Shown: piece by piece, positions 24,223 to 33,047 of the stretch | How positions within the stretch are numbered: position 1 is the first letter of the stretch | How the letters are laid out: every line of letters begins with the position of its first letter | Assembly: GCA_031291255.1 (NCBI GenBank) | Contig: JARLJN010000086.1 | Span: 1-42,455 of the forward strand | From: Gammaproteobacteria bacterium | GTDB lineage: Bacteria > Pseudomonadota > Gammaproteobacteria > DSM-16500 | Length of the DNA stretch: 42,455 nucleotides | Direction of reading: 5' to 3' | Made by a program: the position numbers and the translations under genes | Notes under the pieces: generated by a model | Database searches by the model: none | The model's input: only the letters and a program-made list of their open reading frames with translations | What the model was told of the DNA's origin: nothing

Positions 24223-26385
24223 TTACATTTTTAATTGATTTAGTCGCTTAACGACTTCATTGTCAGTGAGCGTGGACTTATTAAGACTATTAATAATGTG
24301 ATAAAATTTCGCTGTGTTTGCGGATCTCACCTTGAAGAAACAATAACGTGACTCACTTCTGTTAGTCGCTTGATCTGCAATATTTTTAAATGATGTAAAA
24401 AGGACATCAGCATTATTTGTTTCTCTACAGGCTTCAGCCATTTTTGCAATTCCGTAGGGCACTTTATATTGAGTGTTATTATTAACGATAAAGGCACCAC
24501 CTCCATAGTTGACCTGATTATTCCAAAAATTCAATTTGTTCAGTATAGCTGATTTTATGAGTTCTACGGTCTTTATGACTTGTGATGCTTGCTCTTGTTG
24601 TATACGTGCGGCTCTATTATTGAGCTCTGTTTCTCTCACTATTTTACAAGACGTTATCTCCATCGATATATCTTGTTTTAATTTTTTAATCTCCATTTTT
24701 TTCTGAGACCATTCCTGTTTTAAATCTTCAACACAAGATACGGCTGTATCAATTGCTTCATTGGATTTGCTACCGATTTTTATATGAGAACAAATTGAGA
24801 TTTCATTATTAATGGTGTCAGAAATAGATTTATATGCAGTTACAGTAGTATGTAACACGTCATTTGTATGTATGTTTGTTATGCCTAGATTTTCATTAAT
24901 ACATTTTTCAGTATTGAGAGTTGTTTTAAGAGAGTCTATTTGAGCTTCATAAATCAAAAGATTGTTTTTTATGATACGTAAGTCATCGTCGATTTTTTGT
25001 GATTTTAACGAAATATCATTTTGTATGAGAATTTCTGCAGATTGAATATACTCAGCATCTTTCTTGATATTGTTTATATCGAAATCCAATTCAGATACTA
25101 ACGTACTATGTTCATCATTGATTTTGATAGCATTGTAACGTATAGCTTTTTTAATCGTTAAGAGCTGATCATTATACGGTTTAATGGCGGCTAGTGTATC
25201 GATTAATGTAGTGCCTTGATTTATTTTAAGAGATGTTATAACACCATTTTTATCAAGTACAGAATAAAACAAATCAGCATGTATTATAGAGTTGAGGTTT
25301 TTTGTTAATAATAATGATGTTTTATCATACCAAATGTAGCCTGTGTAGTTATAACATGTATTAATAATATGTTGCACAAACGAAAGAATGTCTACCGATG
25401 AGCTGATATTTTTGAATTTGATCTTGTAATTATTTGTGTTGGCTTCAGTAACATCAATTTCAGCTAAGCCAGAAAAAAACCTATAAAAATTGTTTTTTAA
25501 TTCTATAGGTTTCTTTTTGTAGTTGCAAAGTAAGTACTTAAAGTACTCCAATGCTGTGTATTGCAAGGCACAGATAATTTTAGCTTTTGCAGAATCAGAG
25601 GAGTTGTCTAGTGATGCTTTGATTAACTTGGCACACTCATGGGCTGATAACGTATGTATATCTAGCCCGCTCTCAATGGCGTTAAGTCTTTCATGACGTT
25701 CAGTGATGGTTTTTTTTATATTATCTAGTTTAACTATGAGATGATCCCACTCTTGATTTGTTTTGTTAGATAGTTTAACGGCTTTTCTTTGGGTGTAATC
25801 ACTTTTTAAAAAATCGAGTTCTTGAGTAAGTTTATTAAGTTCCTTAATGTCGTGATTAACGCATTCTTTTTGTAAATTGGCAGTATTAATAATATAATTT
25901 TTTTCATTTTCGAAATTAAAATGATGGGTATTATCCAATGTTGGCAGTATAAGTGAAAATGAATGAGTCCCTTTTTTAGGATTATATTTTTTAGCTAAGT
26001 TGTCTGCTCTTGCCATTGCAAGTATAGAAGTATCATATGGAACGAATTGAGATGGGTTGGAGCTAGCTTGGTCGTATTTAACATTAAGTAAGGCTATGTC
26101 AGCGTAAGATATTAACGGGATAGAGGAGTCTATAATTTTAATTCCATCACCCGATTTGACTATAATCTGAATATTATTTTCATGATATAGATGATATTCG
26201 TGTACATAGGCTGATCCTGAAGTGACTCTGGCTTCTTGAAGCGCAAGGCATAGGCGTTTCATATCATTATCATTGGAGTTGATTAATTTTTTAGAACGGA
26301 AATCTAACTCTTCATTAATAAAGAAGATATAGAGAGTATTAGATTTGATTTTTCTGTCGTCACTGACTGCAACTTTAGTTAGCAT
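24223..26385 (-). CDS. Large coiled-coil orphan protein, Dot/Icm effector candidate
   Basis: A 720-residue protein with no family I recognise. It has no signal peptide and no clear membrane segment. The N-terminal third is mixed alpha/beta (NTLYIFFINEELDF, NNIQIIVKSGDGIKII). Coiled coils are likely at about 170-235 and 430-600 (KQEWSQKKMEIKKLKQ-type segments). The C-terminal 100 residues form a compact-looking unit with NYGGGAFIVNNNTQYKVPYG and ESRYCFFKVRSANTAKFY. AAGGA sits eight bases before the ATG, and a perfect PmrA-type box lies upstream. It ends nine bases from the 3' end of icmQ on the other strand. An effector role is inferred from regulation, location and lack of bacterial housekeeping features. 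Confidence 0.75.
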   Translation of the reverse strand: MLTKVAVSDDRKIKSNTLYIFFINEELDFRSKKLINSNDNDMKRLCLALQEARVTSGSAYVHEYHLYHENNIQIIVKSGDGIKIIDSSIPLISYADIALLNVKYDQASSNPSQFVPYDTSILAMARADNLAKKYNPKKGTHSFSLILPTLDNTHHFNFENEKNYIINTANLQKECVNHDIKELNKLTQELDFLKSDYTQRKAVKLSNKTNQEWDHLIVKLDNIKKTITERHERLNAIESGLDIHTLSAHECAKLIKASLDNSSDSAKAKIICALQYTALEYFKYLLCNYKKKPIELKNNFYRFFSGLAEIDVTEANTNNYKIKFKNISSSVDILSFVQHIINTCYNYTGYIWYDKTSLLLTKNLNSIIHADLFYSVLDKNGVITSLKINQGTTLIDTLAAIKPYNDQLLTIKKAIRYNAIKINDEHSTLVSELDFDINNIKKDAEYIQSAEILIQNDISLKSQKIDDDLRIIKNNLLIYEAQIDSLKTTLNTEKCINENLGITNIHTNDVLHTTVTAYKSISDTINNEISICSHIKIGSKSNEAIDTAVSCVEDLKQEWSQKKMEIKKLKQDISMEITSCKIVRETELNNRAARIQQEQASQVIKTVELIKSAILNKLNFWNNQVNYGGGAFIVNNNTQYKVPYGIAKMAEACRETNNADVLFTSFKNIADQATNRSESRYCFFKVRSANTAKFYHIINSLNKSTLTDNEVVKRLNQLKM

Positions 26386-26429
26386 TGCAACATCCTTTTA
26401 TATTTTTATTATTCAGCTTACTCCTATAG

Positions 26430-26462
26430 AATATAAAATAAAATTATTAAGATAATATTAAG
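26430..26462 (-). promoter_or_regulatory. Perfect PmrA-type box and -10 element upstream of the 720-residue protein
   Basis: On the minus strand CTTAAT (26462-26457), ATTAT, CTTAAT (26451-26446), ten bases, TATATT (26435-26430). Both half-sites match the PmrA consensus CTTAAT exactly with the N5 spacer. The -10 lies about 45 bases before the ATG at 26385. Confidence 0.72.
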
Positions 26463-26491
26463 GGTTTATTGATATAGAGATCAATAAACCC
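26462..26491. terminator. 12-base-pair perfect hairpin after the 386-residue gene
   Basis: GGGTTTATTGAT pairs perfectly with ATCAATAAACCC around six bases (ATAGAG). It follows the stop at 26513 on the minus strand and is itself followed by AT-rich sequence. It would separate the upstream two-gene transcript from the PmrA-type promoter that touches it. Confidence 0.7.
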
Positions 26492-26512
26492 AACATAATA
26501 AATCTGCGTAAC

Positions 26513-27673
26513 TTAGATGCTGGACCTTGAAGATTTTGATGGCGATTTAAATGCCACGGCTGTTACCGTTGTTGCAGCTGCGAGTAAAAGACTGCCTGCG
26601 CCCAATAAAGCAAGATTAGTTTTAGTAAAGAAACTATGTTTGTTCCGTCGAGTGTGTGTTGGCTCAGGTGTATGTGTGTTTTGTCTGTCGTATGCTTTTT
26701 TCTCTATGCTTAATTTGTTTTTATAGACATCAATGAGCTTAATGTCTAAGGCGGTAGAACTAGAGTCACTCTGTCCTAAGGCTGTGTGTTGCATACACTC
26801 CTGCTCTGAATTTTTATTTTGTAATTTTGTTAGCACGGTTATGGCGAATTCATAGATTCGTTTTTTATCGACGAAACGTAATGCTACTTGAGTGCTTTGT
26901 CTTTCTAACGCATCTAGATTTTTATAACAAGTATCATAATCACCGAGTTCGAACATCATTTTGATGATAGCAAGATTAATTTCAAAAATGATAGGATGTA
27001 TTTTATCAAGATTAAATAAATTAGAGTTCAGTATATACTGCATGCCTTGACGATAAACTTCGTTATTTTTATCAAGTAAATTAATTTCAGCAAATTTTTG
27101 TAATAAAGTGATATCGGGATTTTCAGCTAGTGTTAAGGAAAGAGTAAATGTTTCATTTGCCTGCTGATAGTTTTCTTGTTTCAAATAAATAATCGCTTTT
27201 AAATGGAATAAATCTGCATCTATAGCAATATCCCATTGAAGTAACTTATTTTCTAAGAGTGTTATTGCAGTCAAGGCAGCATCGAGTTGACCATTACAAA
27301 CAGTTGCAAATGCTTCATTATAACAAATTCTGTAATAACGATTTTTTAATTCCTCATTCGAGTTTGCAAGATGCATTAATTTATTTTCAAATCCTACTTT
27401 CGCCTTTTTGAAGCTTTCTGCTGCTTCCTTGTGTTGATTGTTATTTAAGAAAATTGAACCTTGATCATGGGCGACATTAACAGCATGTATATCAACGGGA
27501 TTACCAGATAGTTGGTGAGCGATGGCAGTGTGACCCGAGCTCAGTGCTGAACTAGTAATGTATGTAGCCGCTGCTACAACAGACGCATTAGTTACATTTG
27601 CTTGAAATTGTGGATTAGAGATTGTTCTTGCGGTTGAAGAAAATAGGGATGCTATCATTTCTCGAGTATTCAT
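26513..27673 (-). CDS. TPR-like protein with a C-terminal membrane anchor
   Basis: This 386-residue protein has TPR-like helical pairs at about 66-99, 112-145 and 152-185 (for example HKEAAESFKKAKVGFENKL and ENYQQANETFTLSLTLAE). A proline/threonine-rich hinge (THTPEPTHTRR) leads to one hydrophobic segment at about 352-375 (NLALLGAGSLLLAAATTV) and a short basic serine-rich tail. An N-terminal alanine-rich stretch (ASVVAAATYITSSAL) may also touch a membrane. The layout is that of a tail-anchored scaffold. It starts 24 bases after the 1282-residue gene, so they are probably one operon. The ribosome binding site is weak. Function unknown. Confidence 0.75.
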   Translation of the reverse strand: MNTREMIASLFSSTARTISNPQFQANVTNASVVAAATYITSSALSSGHTAIAHQLSGNPVDIHAVNVAHDQGSIFLNNNQHKEAAESFKKAKVGFENKLMHLANSNEELKNRYYRICYNEAFATVCNGQLDAALTAITLLENKLLQWDIAIDADLFHLKAIIYLKQENYQQANETFTLSLTLAENPDITLLQKFAEINLLDKNNEVYRQGMQYILNSNLFNLDKIHPIIFEINLAIIKMMFELGDYDTCYKNLDALERQSTQVALRFVDKKRIYEFAITVLTKLQNKNSEQECMQHTALGQSDSSSTALDIKLIDVYKNKLSIEKKAYDRQNTHTPEPTHTRRNKHSFFTKTNLALLGAGSLLLAAATTVTAVAFKSPSKSSRSSI

Positions 27674-27697
27674 TTTGTAAAGTCCAATAATGAGTTG

Positions 27698-30600
27698 TTA
27701 ATAATGTGTATATCGTGCAGCACGTGTGTTAGTGCGTGCTTCTGTTGCTTTGCGTGAGTAAGATCCAGTTTTTTGCCAAAATGGAAATTTGCATTCAATC
27801 TCAGCTTCATGGTTAGTCACAGATGCTGAAATAAGTTTTGCTCCTAAACAAATAGCTTGCCCTACAGCTTCTCCTGTTGTTTTTCCAACAGCTAGACCTG
27901 CTGACGATGCCCAGAGAGTTTTAATATCTTCACGTATGGTTGCGTGTTTTTCTTTGGCTTTTTCACGTAGGTTATTTGCGGCTTTAAAATCGCGTGAGTT
28001 CTCAGGATGTGATAGGCAAATTTTTTCAGCAAGCGTTTCTGCTTGATTAGCAACGTCTTCTGCCTTTTTATAATCACCTTCTATTCTTGCAAGATGTAAT
28101 AAGAAAAGTCGTGCTTCAATATCATTAGGTTTATCTTTAATAAGATTCGCAAAAAACTGTTTAGTGTCATTTTGGTGATGGAGTTTTAAAAGAATGACTT
28201 CCATTTGATCGCTGTAGCGTTTTATATCTGTATCACTGCTTTCTGTATGACTCTTAAGATCAACATAGTCTTGATAAAGTTCTTTTATGTCTCGTAATTC
28301 ATTTTCTTTTAATGATGCAGAAGCAGAAAACCGATAATCTAAAAATGTTTTTACAGTTCTTTTATCTAAACTTTCACGTTGATTGAGCTGGGTAGTGGCT
28401 TCTGTCACGACAGCTAAAGGGTTATTGTCATCAAAAAATAATCGACATTGATAATCACTGCGCTGAGATTTTATAGCAGGAGTGCGATTATGTTCAGGGA
28501 TTTCATCTAATTTTAGCAGTGCCTGTTTAAGACTGTTTTGTTTTGCTAAATCAGCAGCATTATAAGAAATATTATTGGTTTTCCCTTGCACTGTTGTTTT
28601 TTGATGTATTAATTTACCACCTTGATAGACTAAATAAGTCCCTGCAACACCGACAACGACAACAACGCCAAAACCGGTAAGACTGCCGGCAGCAATGGCA
28701 TATATTTTCCCGCCAATTAATACCCATGATGATCCGCAACCCGATAGAATTGCACCTGTTCCCTTAATGACAGGAGGTGCGATAGTCAGGAAATTTTTGC
28801 TGACATGAAACGTCGTATTTTCAGGTAATTGGTAACCACTTACACGACAACCAAATTCATACGCATGTAGACCTATGCCACATGCAGACATGACATCAAG
28901 CGGGTTGTCTGCCAGTGTAGATGCAATATCACTGGGATGTGTGTTAGAAAAAAATGATGTAATGTTGGCGTTAAGTTCATTAGGATGACTCAATAAGTTT
29001 GATAACTTTTCTATAGATTCATTGTTAATTTCAGGACCAAACAGACTCCATGTATCAGTCGCTAAAAAAGTTGCTTCTAGGCCTGTATTCGTTATGTTTC
29101 TCACTCTGTCATTACCTAGCCACATGAAGTTACGTTCTTGCGCATAATTCAGCAATGCCATGCTTGCAGCTATCCCGCCAGTGGTACTTAATTGTTTCGC
29201 ATTAATCTTGTTAGGATGCAATTTTGGATGTGCTCTATGTCGCAGATAAGGAAGCAGGCCATGCTGTACAAGTGGAGCTGCAACATTAATAGTAGTTATA
29301 CTTCGATTCCACCCACTATTTTTTTCATTTAACCCACGAGCTTGTATGTTAGCAAAAAGCTGTATAAGTGATGTTGCAGCTGAAATTCCGTTACATAATT
29401 GATTGATGCTTCGATAGTTCAGCTGTTGAGTTATCTGATGACTTTTTTCTGTTGCAAGCTCATAGTCATTTGTATGCTCTAGATAGAGCTCATTTAATAG
29501 CTCAAGATTATTTGTCTTAGTGCATATGTCTTCAGCAGCATTCCAAGCCTCTTCGTTAGTCGGATTATTTTTTAAGTGATTTTTAATATAAGAAAATGCA
29601 TCAAGAGGATCATTTATTTTTTCTAAGTACATCGATACAGATTCTGCTGCAGAATTTAATTTTTCTTTTTCTATAACATCATTAACAGCTTTAGATTGCT
29701 CATGTACTGTATAATCTTGTTCAGTAGGAATGTAAATTGTTTTCCACTCATTCTCTACTTTTAATTGATTTTGTTTTTGATTATATGTATCAACAATGCG
29801 ATTAATTTCATAAGCATTATTATCGACAAATGCAGATAACCCATTGATATCTTTTTCATTTATGCAGAAAGAGAGTAGTTTTAGTTTATCTTGATGTTGT
29901 TTGTCATCAAAATTTAATTTTGCGCTTTTTTTAATTAACTTCAACATGACTTTAGTATTGTGCATGCTGGGACGTTTTACATATATTGCTAGATTATCAT
30001 CGACTTTTTGTGCTGCTTTTTGCGCCTCTGAGCGGGTCAATTTTTTAATCCCAGAGATTGCCATTCGAACAAGACCAATCACATCTGCAGATATCTTAGC
30101 TTCAGTATTTTTTCCTAACGAACCAGTATAAGTCATATTTCCATTTTCAAATCCAAAATGAGAAATAAAACCATCTGATGTGGATGATGGATTAGGTATT
30201 ACAGGCTGAGTTAAAAAATGATTAGATGAAGATTCACATGACTCTATTGGATTTTTAAAAATAGTTTTTTTTGTTTCAACATCATTTTTAGGAGCTGTTG
30301 TTTTAAACTGGTCATTTAAAACATTTGCGGCGGTCTCTTTTATTGCGTCATGATTTATATGAGTTGATATGGTGGGTAATTCAACGATCGGATTAGGCTG
30401 TAAGTCAATCTGTCTAATACGAAGATGTATGTTTGAATGAGTTAAATGTTGAGGGCTGTATTTTGGAAACCGAGCACGCAATTCTTGAATTTGAGCAGGA
30501 CTAAGATGATTGGGATTGATGCAATTTGCTTTAATCCACTCCCAAGCTCCAATAGTCAATTCAGGTAAAATAATTTTTGTGCCAAAAATAAGTAGCTCAG

Positions 30601-31546
30601 CTGCAATGTATGGCAGTTCAACGCCTGTGGTGAACATAACAACATTCGGAATAGCAAGTTTTAGCGCGGGATTGATTAATTCGTTATAAAATACATATTT
30701 TCCATAGGTATTAGTGGCTGCATAAGTCATGTCCGCTGCTAGCGTAAAGTAATTTTCTCTTATTCTCTTGGATCGAAAGCGTTGTAAACTACTGACTCCG
30801 CCTATAACGCGTGTAGCTCTCCCTATGTTTTTTTCTAGCAAGGAAAGCACCGGAAATGCAGAAGAAATCTCCACACATTTTAGGGATTTTATGATCTCAG
30901 TGTTTGCATTATAGCTATTTTTAAAAATTTCGAAATTTACAGCATTTTTTCCACTGGCATTTTTTAAAGATGACAACAGGTTGCTGCGATTATTGATAGC
31001 ATGAGTAAGAGTATCTTGATGCACTTGTTGACTTAACACTGCATCTAAAAAAACTAAACTGCCTCTAGTCTTAACAAATCCTACTTTTAATTTTTTAAGC
31101 GTTGGATTGATGAGTGCATCAATTTGTTGCATAACATCATGAGTTGTCGTGTTCGCTTTGGATGCTTCGATTTTAGGTATTTGTTGTTCGATAAAGTTAT
31201 TCACTAAACATATGCGATTGATAAATTCATCTTGAGGAGATGTAGGTCCTGCAATTGAAAAATGATGACTATTTTCTAGTTTATCTAGAGGGTTTACTTC
31301 TATAGATATCGTTAAGTTTTGCCAAAATTGATTTTCTTCTACAGAGGATAAAGACATTCCGTCTTTTGTGACGTTAAGGCTGACAACACAAAATAAATCA
31401 GGTGTTAAATTGATTTTATATTGATTTGCCAAAGCAGATCTTTTTAATGAGGTGAATTTATTTTTTGAGTTAATCTGTTGTGCTTGAACATCAACGGTAA
31501 CTTCATACCGCTCAGGCGATGATGTCGCATTTCTTGTTGTAGACAT
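27698..31546 (-). CDS. Giant orphan membrane protein with TPR-like regions, effector candidate
   Basis: A 1282-residue protein of no family I recognise. Two hydrophobic regions stand out: about residues 295-332 (IPNVVMFTTGVELPYIAAEL) and about 915-975 (GSLTGFGVVVVVGVAGTYLV), the second very rich in glycine, like glycine-zipper membrane segments. TPR-like motifs occur at about 640-680 (HLKNNPTNEEAWNAAEDI) and 1165-1205 (KDKPNDIEARLFLLHLARI). There is no N-terminal signal peptide. AAGG lies about nine bases before the ATG. It heads a probable two-gene operon with the TPR/tail-anchor gene. A membrane-active secreted protein is the best guess, but a large structural protein of the bacterium itself is possible. 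Confidence 0.75.
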   Translation of the reverse strand: MSTTRNATSSPERYEVTVDVQAQQINSKNKFTSLKRSALANQYKINLTPDLFCVVSLNVTKDGMSLSSVEENQFWQNLTISIEVNPLDKLENSHHFSIAGPTSPQDEFINRICLVNNFIEQQIPKIEASKANTTTHDVMQQIDALINPTLKKLKVGFVKTRGSLVFLDAVLSQQVHQDTLTHAINNRSNLLSSLKNASGKNAVNFEIFKNSYNANTEIIKSLKCVEISSAFPVLSLLEKNIGRATRVIGGVSSLQRFRSKRIRENYFTLAADMTYAATNTYGKYVFYNELINPALKLAIPNVVMFTTGVELPYIAAELLIFGTKIILPELTIGAWEWIKANCINPNHLSPAQIQELRARFPKYSPQHLTHSNIHLRIRQIDLQPNPIVELPTISTHINHDAIKETAANVLNDQFKTTAPKNDVETKKTIFKNPIESCESSSNHFLTQPVIPNPSSTSDGFISHFGFENGNMTYTGSLGKNTEAKISADVIGLVRMAISGIKKLTRSEAQKAAQKVDDNLAIYVKRPSMHNTKVMLKLIKKSAKLNFDDKQHQDKLKLLSFCINEKDINGLSAFVDNNAYEINRIVDTYNQKQNQLKVENEWKTIYIPTEQDYTVHEQSKAVNDVIEKEKLNSAAESVSMYLEKINDPLDAFSYIKNHLKNNPTNEEAWNAAEDICTKTNNLELLNELYLEHTNDYELATEKSHQITQQLNYRSINQLCNGISAATSLIQLFANIQARGLNEKNSGWNRSITTINVAAPLVQHGLLPYLRHRAHPKLHPNKINAKQLSTTGGIAASMALLNYAQERNFMWLGNDRVRNITNTGLEATFLATDTWSLFGPEINNESIEKLSNLLSHPNELNANITSFFSNTHPSDIASTLADNPLDVMSACGIGLHAYEFGCRVSGYQLPENTTFHVSKNFLTIAPPVIKGTGAILSGCGSSWVLIGGKIYAIAAGSLTGFGVVVVVGVAGTYLVYQGGKLIHQKTTVQGKTNNISYNAADLAKQNSLKQALLKLDEIPEHNRTPAIKSQRSDYQCRLFFDDNNPLAVVTEATTQLNQRESLDKRTVKTFLDYRFSASASLKENELRDIKELYQDYVDLKSHTESSDTDIKRYSDQMEVILLKLHHQNDTKQFFANLIKDKPNDIEARLFLLHLARIEGDYKKAEDVANQAETLAEKICLSHPENSRDFKAANNLREKAKEKHATIREDIKTLWASSAGLAVGKTTGEAVGQAICLGAKLISASVTNHEAEIECKFPFWQKTGSYSRKATEARTNTRAARYTHY

Positions 31547-31576
31547 ACGAGTACCTTGCTAAAAAAAAATAAATTA

Positions 31577-31623
31577 AATAGGTTGCCTCCTGCAGTGAGA
31601 AAATTCATCGATAACCTATTATA
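31577..31623 (-). promoter_or_regulatory. Consensus -10 box with an overlapping inverted repeat, upstream of the giant gene
   Basis: TATAAT (31623-31618, minus strand) is perfect but has no clear -35 at the right distance. The inverted repeat AATAGGTT (31620-31613) / AACCTATT (31584-31577) overlaps it and the presumed first transcribed bases, as an operator would. AGGAGG (31591-31586) lies within, but 39 bases before the gene's ATG. Confidence 0.4.
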
Positions 31624-31718
31624 TCTATCTGTAAGCAAGACTGAATCAGTAAATTTACGGAATTTAAAAGGATAGTTGCGCGTGCAGCGGCGTTGCTTAT
31701 CTGGTTAGCTAGATGAGA

Positions 31719-32582
31719 TCAACGTCCGCGAGTTTTATTAGGAGGAACAGGTTGCCAAGTTTCTTTAATCTGTTCTACTAAGGTTTTAGGCCCCGTAGCA
31801 TTTGCCTTTTGTTGAGCTTTATTAAACGTGTTTAGTGTAGACAAGGTGAATTTTTCAACTGGCTTTGGTGGCTCTACAGGCGTAGCCTCAGGGTCAGGAG
31901 TCATTTGGTGGGTGGTAAGAGCAGGTTTGTTTTGACCTAACAGTGTTCTGTTAATCGGTGCCGCACCGCCTAACCATGCTCTCACTTTCAAAAATTCGGC
32001 GCTGGTATATTTGATTTCTCCGGCAGTCGCGGGGTCTAAATAAACATTGGTAAAGTCATTCGATTTAGTGATTTTTTCTTCTGCAATTGACGTTTCCAGC
32101 GTTTGCTGTTGCTGAGCCTCAACTCGTTTTTTAATATTGACTTTATCTATGAGTTTTTTTGAAGTAGGCGCAACGACTGCGTCTTTTTCACTGGGAGCAG
32201 CTTGCTGCTCTAGATATTCTTCGCGATGGCGTCTCTCATCTTTTGCGTGACTGTCAATTTTGTTAATTTCATTTTCAACGATGTGCTCGCGTTTTTTTGT
32301 TTCTTTTTCTTCTTTTTCTTCTTTCTCTTGCGCTTTTCGTTTTATTTCTTTGTCTATAAACTGTTTAGCTTTTGCATCAATTTTGAGCCCAGCTGAGCTT
32401 GAACTATGCTCGTCTTCAGTTTGAGGAAGGACGATTTTTTTGCCCAAGCCGCTTCCTCTGCAGGTGGCGCAGATGTTTCCGTAGCTGTTGCCCTGAGGTC
32501 CGCTGATCTGTAAAAAGTTCGTTAGAGGCTTGGTCAAACCACAGGCTATGCATGTTTTTGTAGGTTGATTTTGTCGTGTCAT
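31719..32582 (-). CDS. Zinc-ribbon and coiled-coil orphan protein next to hfq
   Basis: The 287-residue protein begins with a four-cysteine module: CIAC at residues 11-14 and CATC about 24 residues later, a treble-clef or zinc-ribbon spacing. A highly charged helical stretch follows (about 70-135, with KEEKEEKETKKRE). A more globular C-terminal half contains YLDPATAGEIKYTSAEFLK and ends in a basic tail (PPNKTRGR). No catalytic motif is visible. From memory, the gene on this side of hfq in Legionella pneumophila is the effector gene ravA; whether this is its homologue I cannot judge. TATAAT lies about 35 bases upstream on the minus strand. Divergent from hfq. Confidence 0.75.
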   Translation of the reverse strand: MTRQNQPTKTCIACGLTKPLTNFLQISGPQGNSYGNICATCRGSGLGKKIVLPQTEDEHSSSSAGLKIDAKAKQFIDKEIKRKAQEKEEKEEKETKKREHIVENEINKIDSHAKDERRHREEYLEQQAAPSEKDAVVAPTSKKLIDKVNIKKRVEAQQQQTLETSIAEEKITKSNDFTNVYLDPATAGEIKYTSAEFLKVRAWLGGAAPINRTLLGQNKPALTTHQMTPDPEATPVEPPKPVEKFTLSTLNTFNKAQQKANATGPKTLVEQIKETWQPVPPNKTRGR

Positions 32583-32741
32583 AAGGTCTGTTGTACGTGG
32601 ATTTAATATGGTTTTTTTATTATAACATTAATTGCAGTAAAAAGAGGATTTTCTTGCGCGATACGGGTATATTCGATATTCTCAAAAATTTGCTCAACAC
32701 AACTATAATATTGATAGAATTAATAAAATGGAGAATAAATC

Positions 32742-33020
32742 ATGACAAAAGGGCCCTCATTACAAGATCCTTTCTTAAACACTTTACGTAAAGAAAAGGT
32801 TCCAGTTTCAATTTATTTAGTAAATGGTATTAAGCTTCAGGGTTTAATCGAATCGTTTGATCAATTCGTCGTTCTTTTAAAAAATACAGTTAGCCAAATG
32901 GTTTATAAACATGCAATTTCAACTGTAGTACCCGCGCGCAACGTGGCTTCACCCTTGGAATATAATAATAATCATGTAGAGCGAGTGAATCCTGTTGAAA
33001 CACCGAGTGATAATGGATAA
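32742..33020 (+). CDS. hfq: RNA chaperone Hfq
   Basis: Hfq is the hexameric Sm-like protein that pairs small RNAs with mRNAs. The Sm1 motif ([27 protein letters not shown]) and the Sm2 motif [12 protein letters not shown] are both intact, as is the N-terminal [13 protein letters not shown]. The length of 92 residues includes a short variable tail ([14 protein letters not shown]). GGAG precedes the ATG by nine bases, and a TATAAT is at 32704-32709. It starts the hfq-hflX-hflK-hflC-DUF2065-purA run. Confidence 0.97.
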   Translation: MTKGPSLQDPFLNTLRKEKVPVSIYLVNGIKLQGLIESFDQFVVLLKNTVSQMVYKHAISTVVPARNVASPLEYNNNHVERVNPVETPSDNG

Positions 33021-33047
33021 AGAGAATAACATCTTGGGAGTAGTCTG

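Noticed and set aside
31444..31638. Frame starting ATGAATTTTCTCAC in the leader of the giant gene, near an AGGAGG
   Set aside because: The AGGAGG lies inside that frame rather than before its start, and the frame overlaps the real gene in another phase.
31547..31720. Search for a PmrA-type box before the 1282-residue gene
   Set aside because: Only a poor TTTAAA/GTAAAT pair with the wrong spacing is present, so this operon is not counted in the PmrA-like set.
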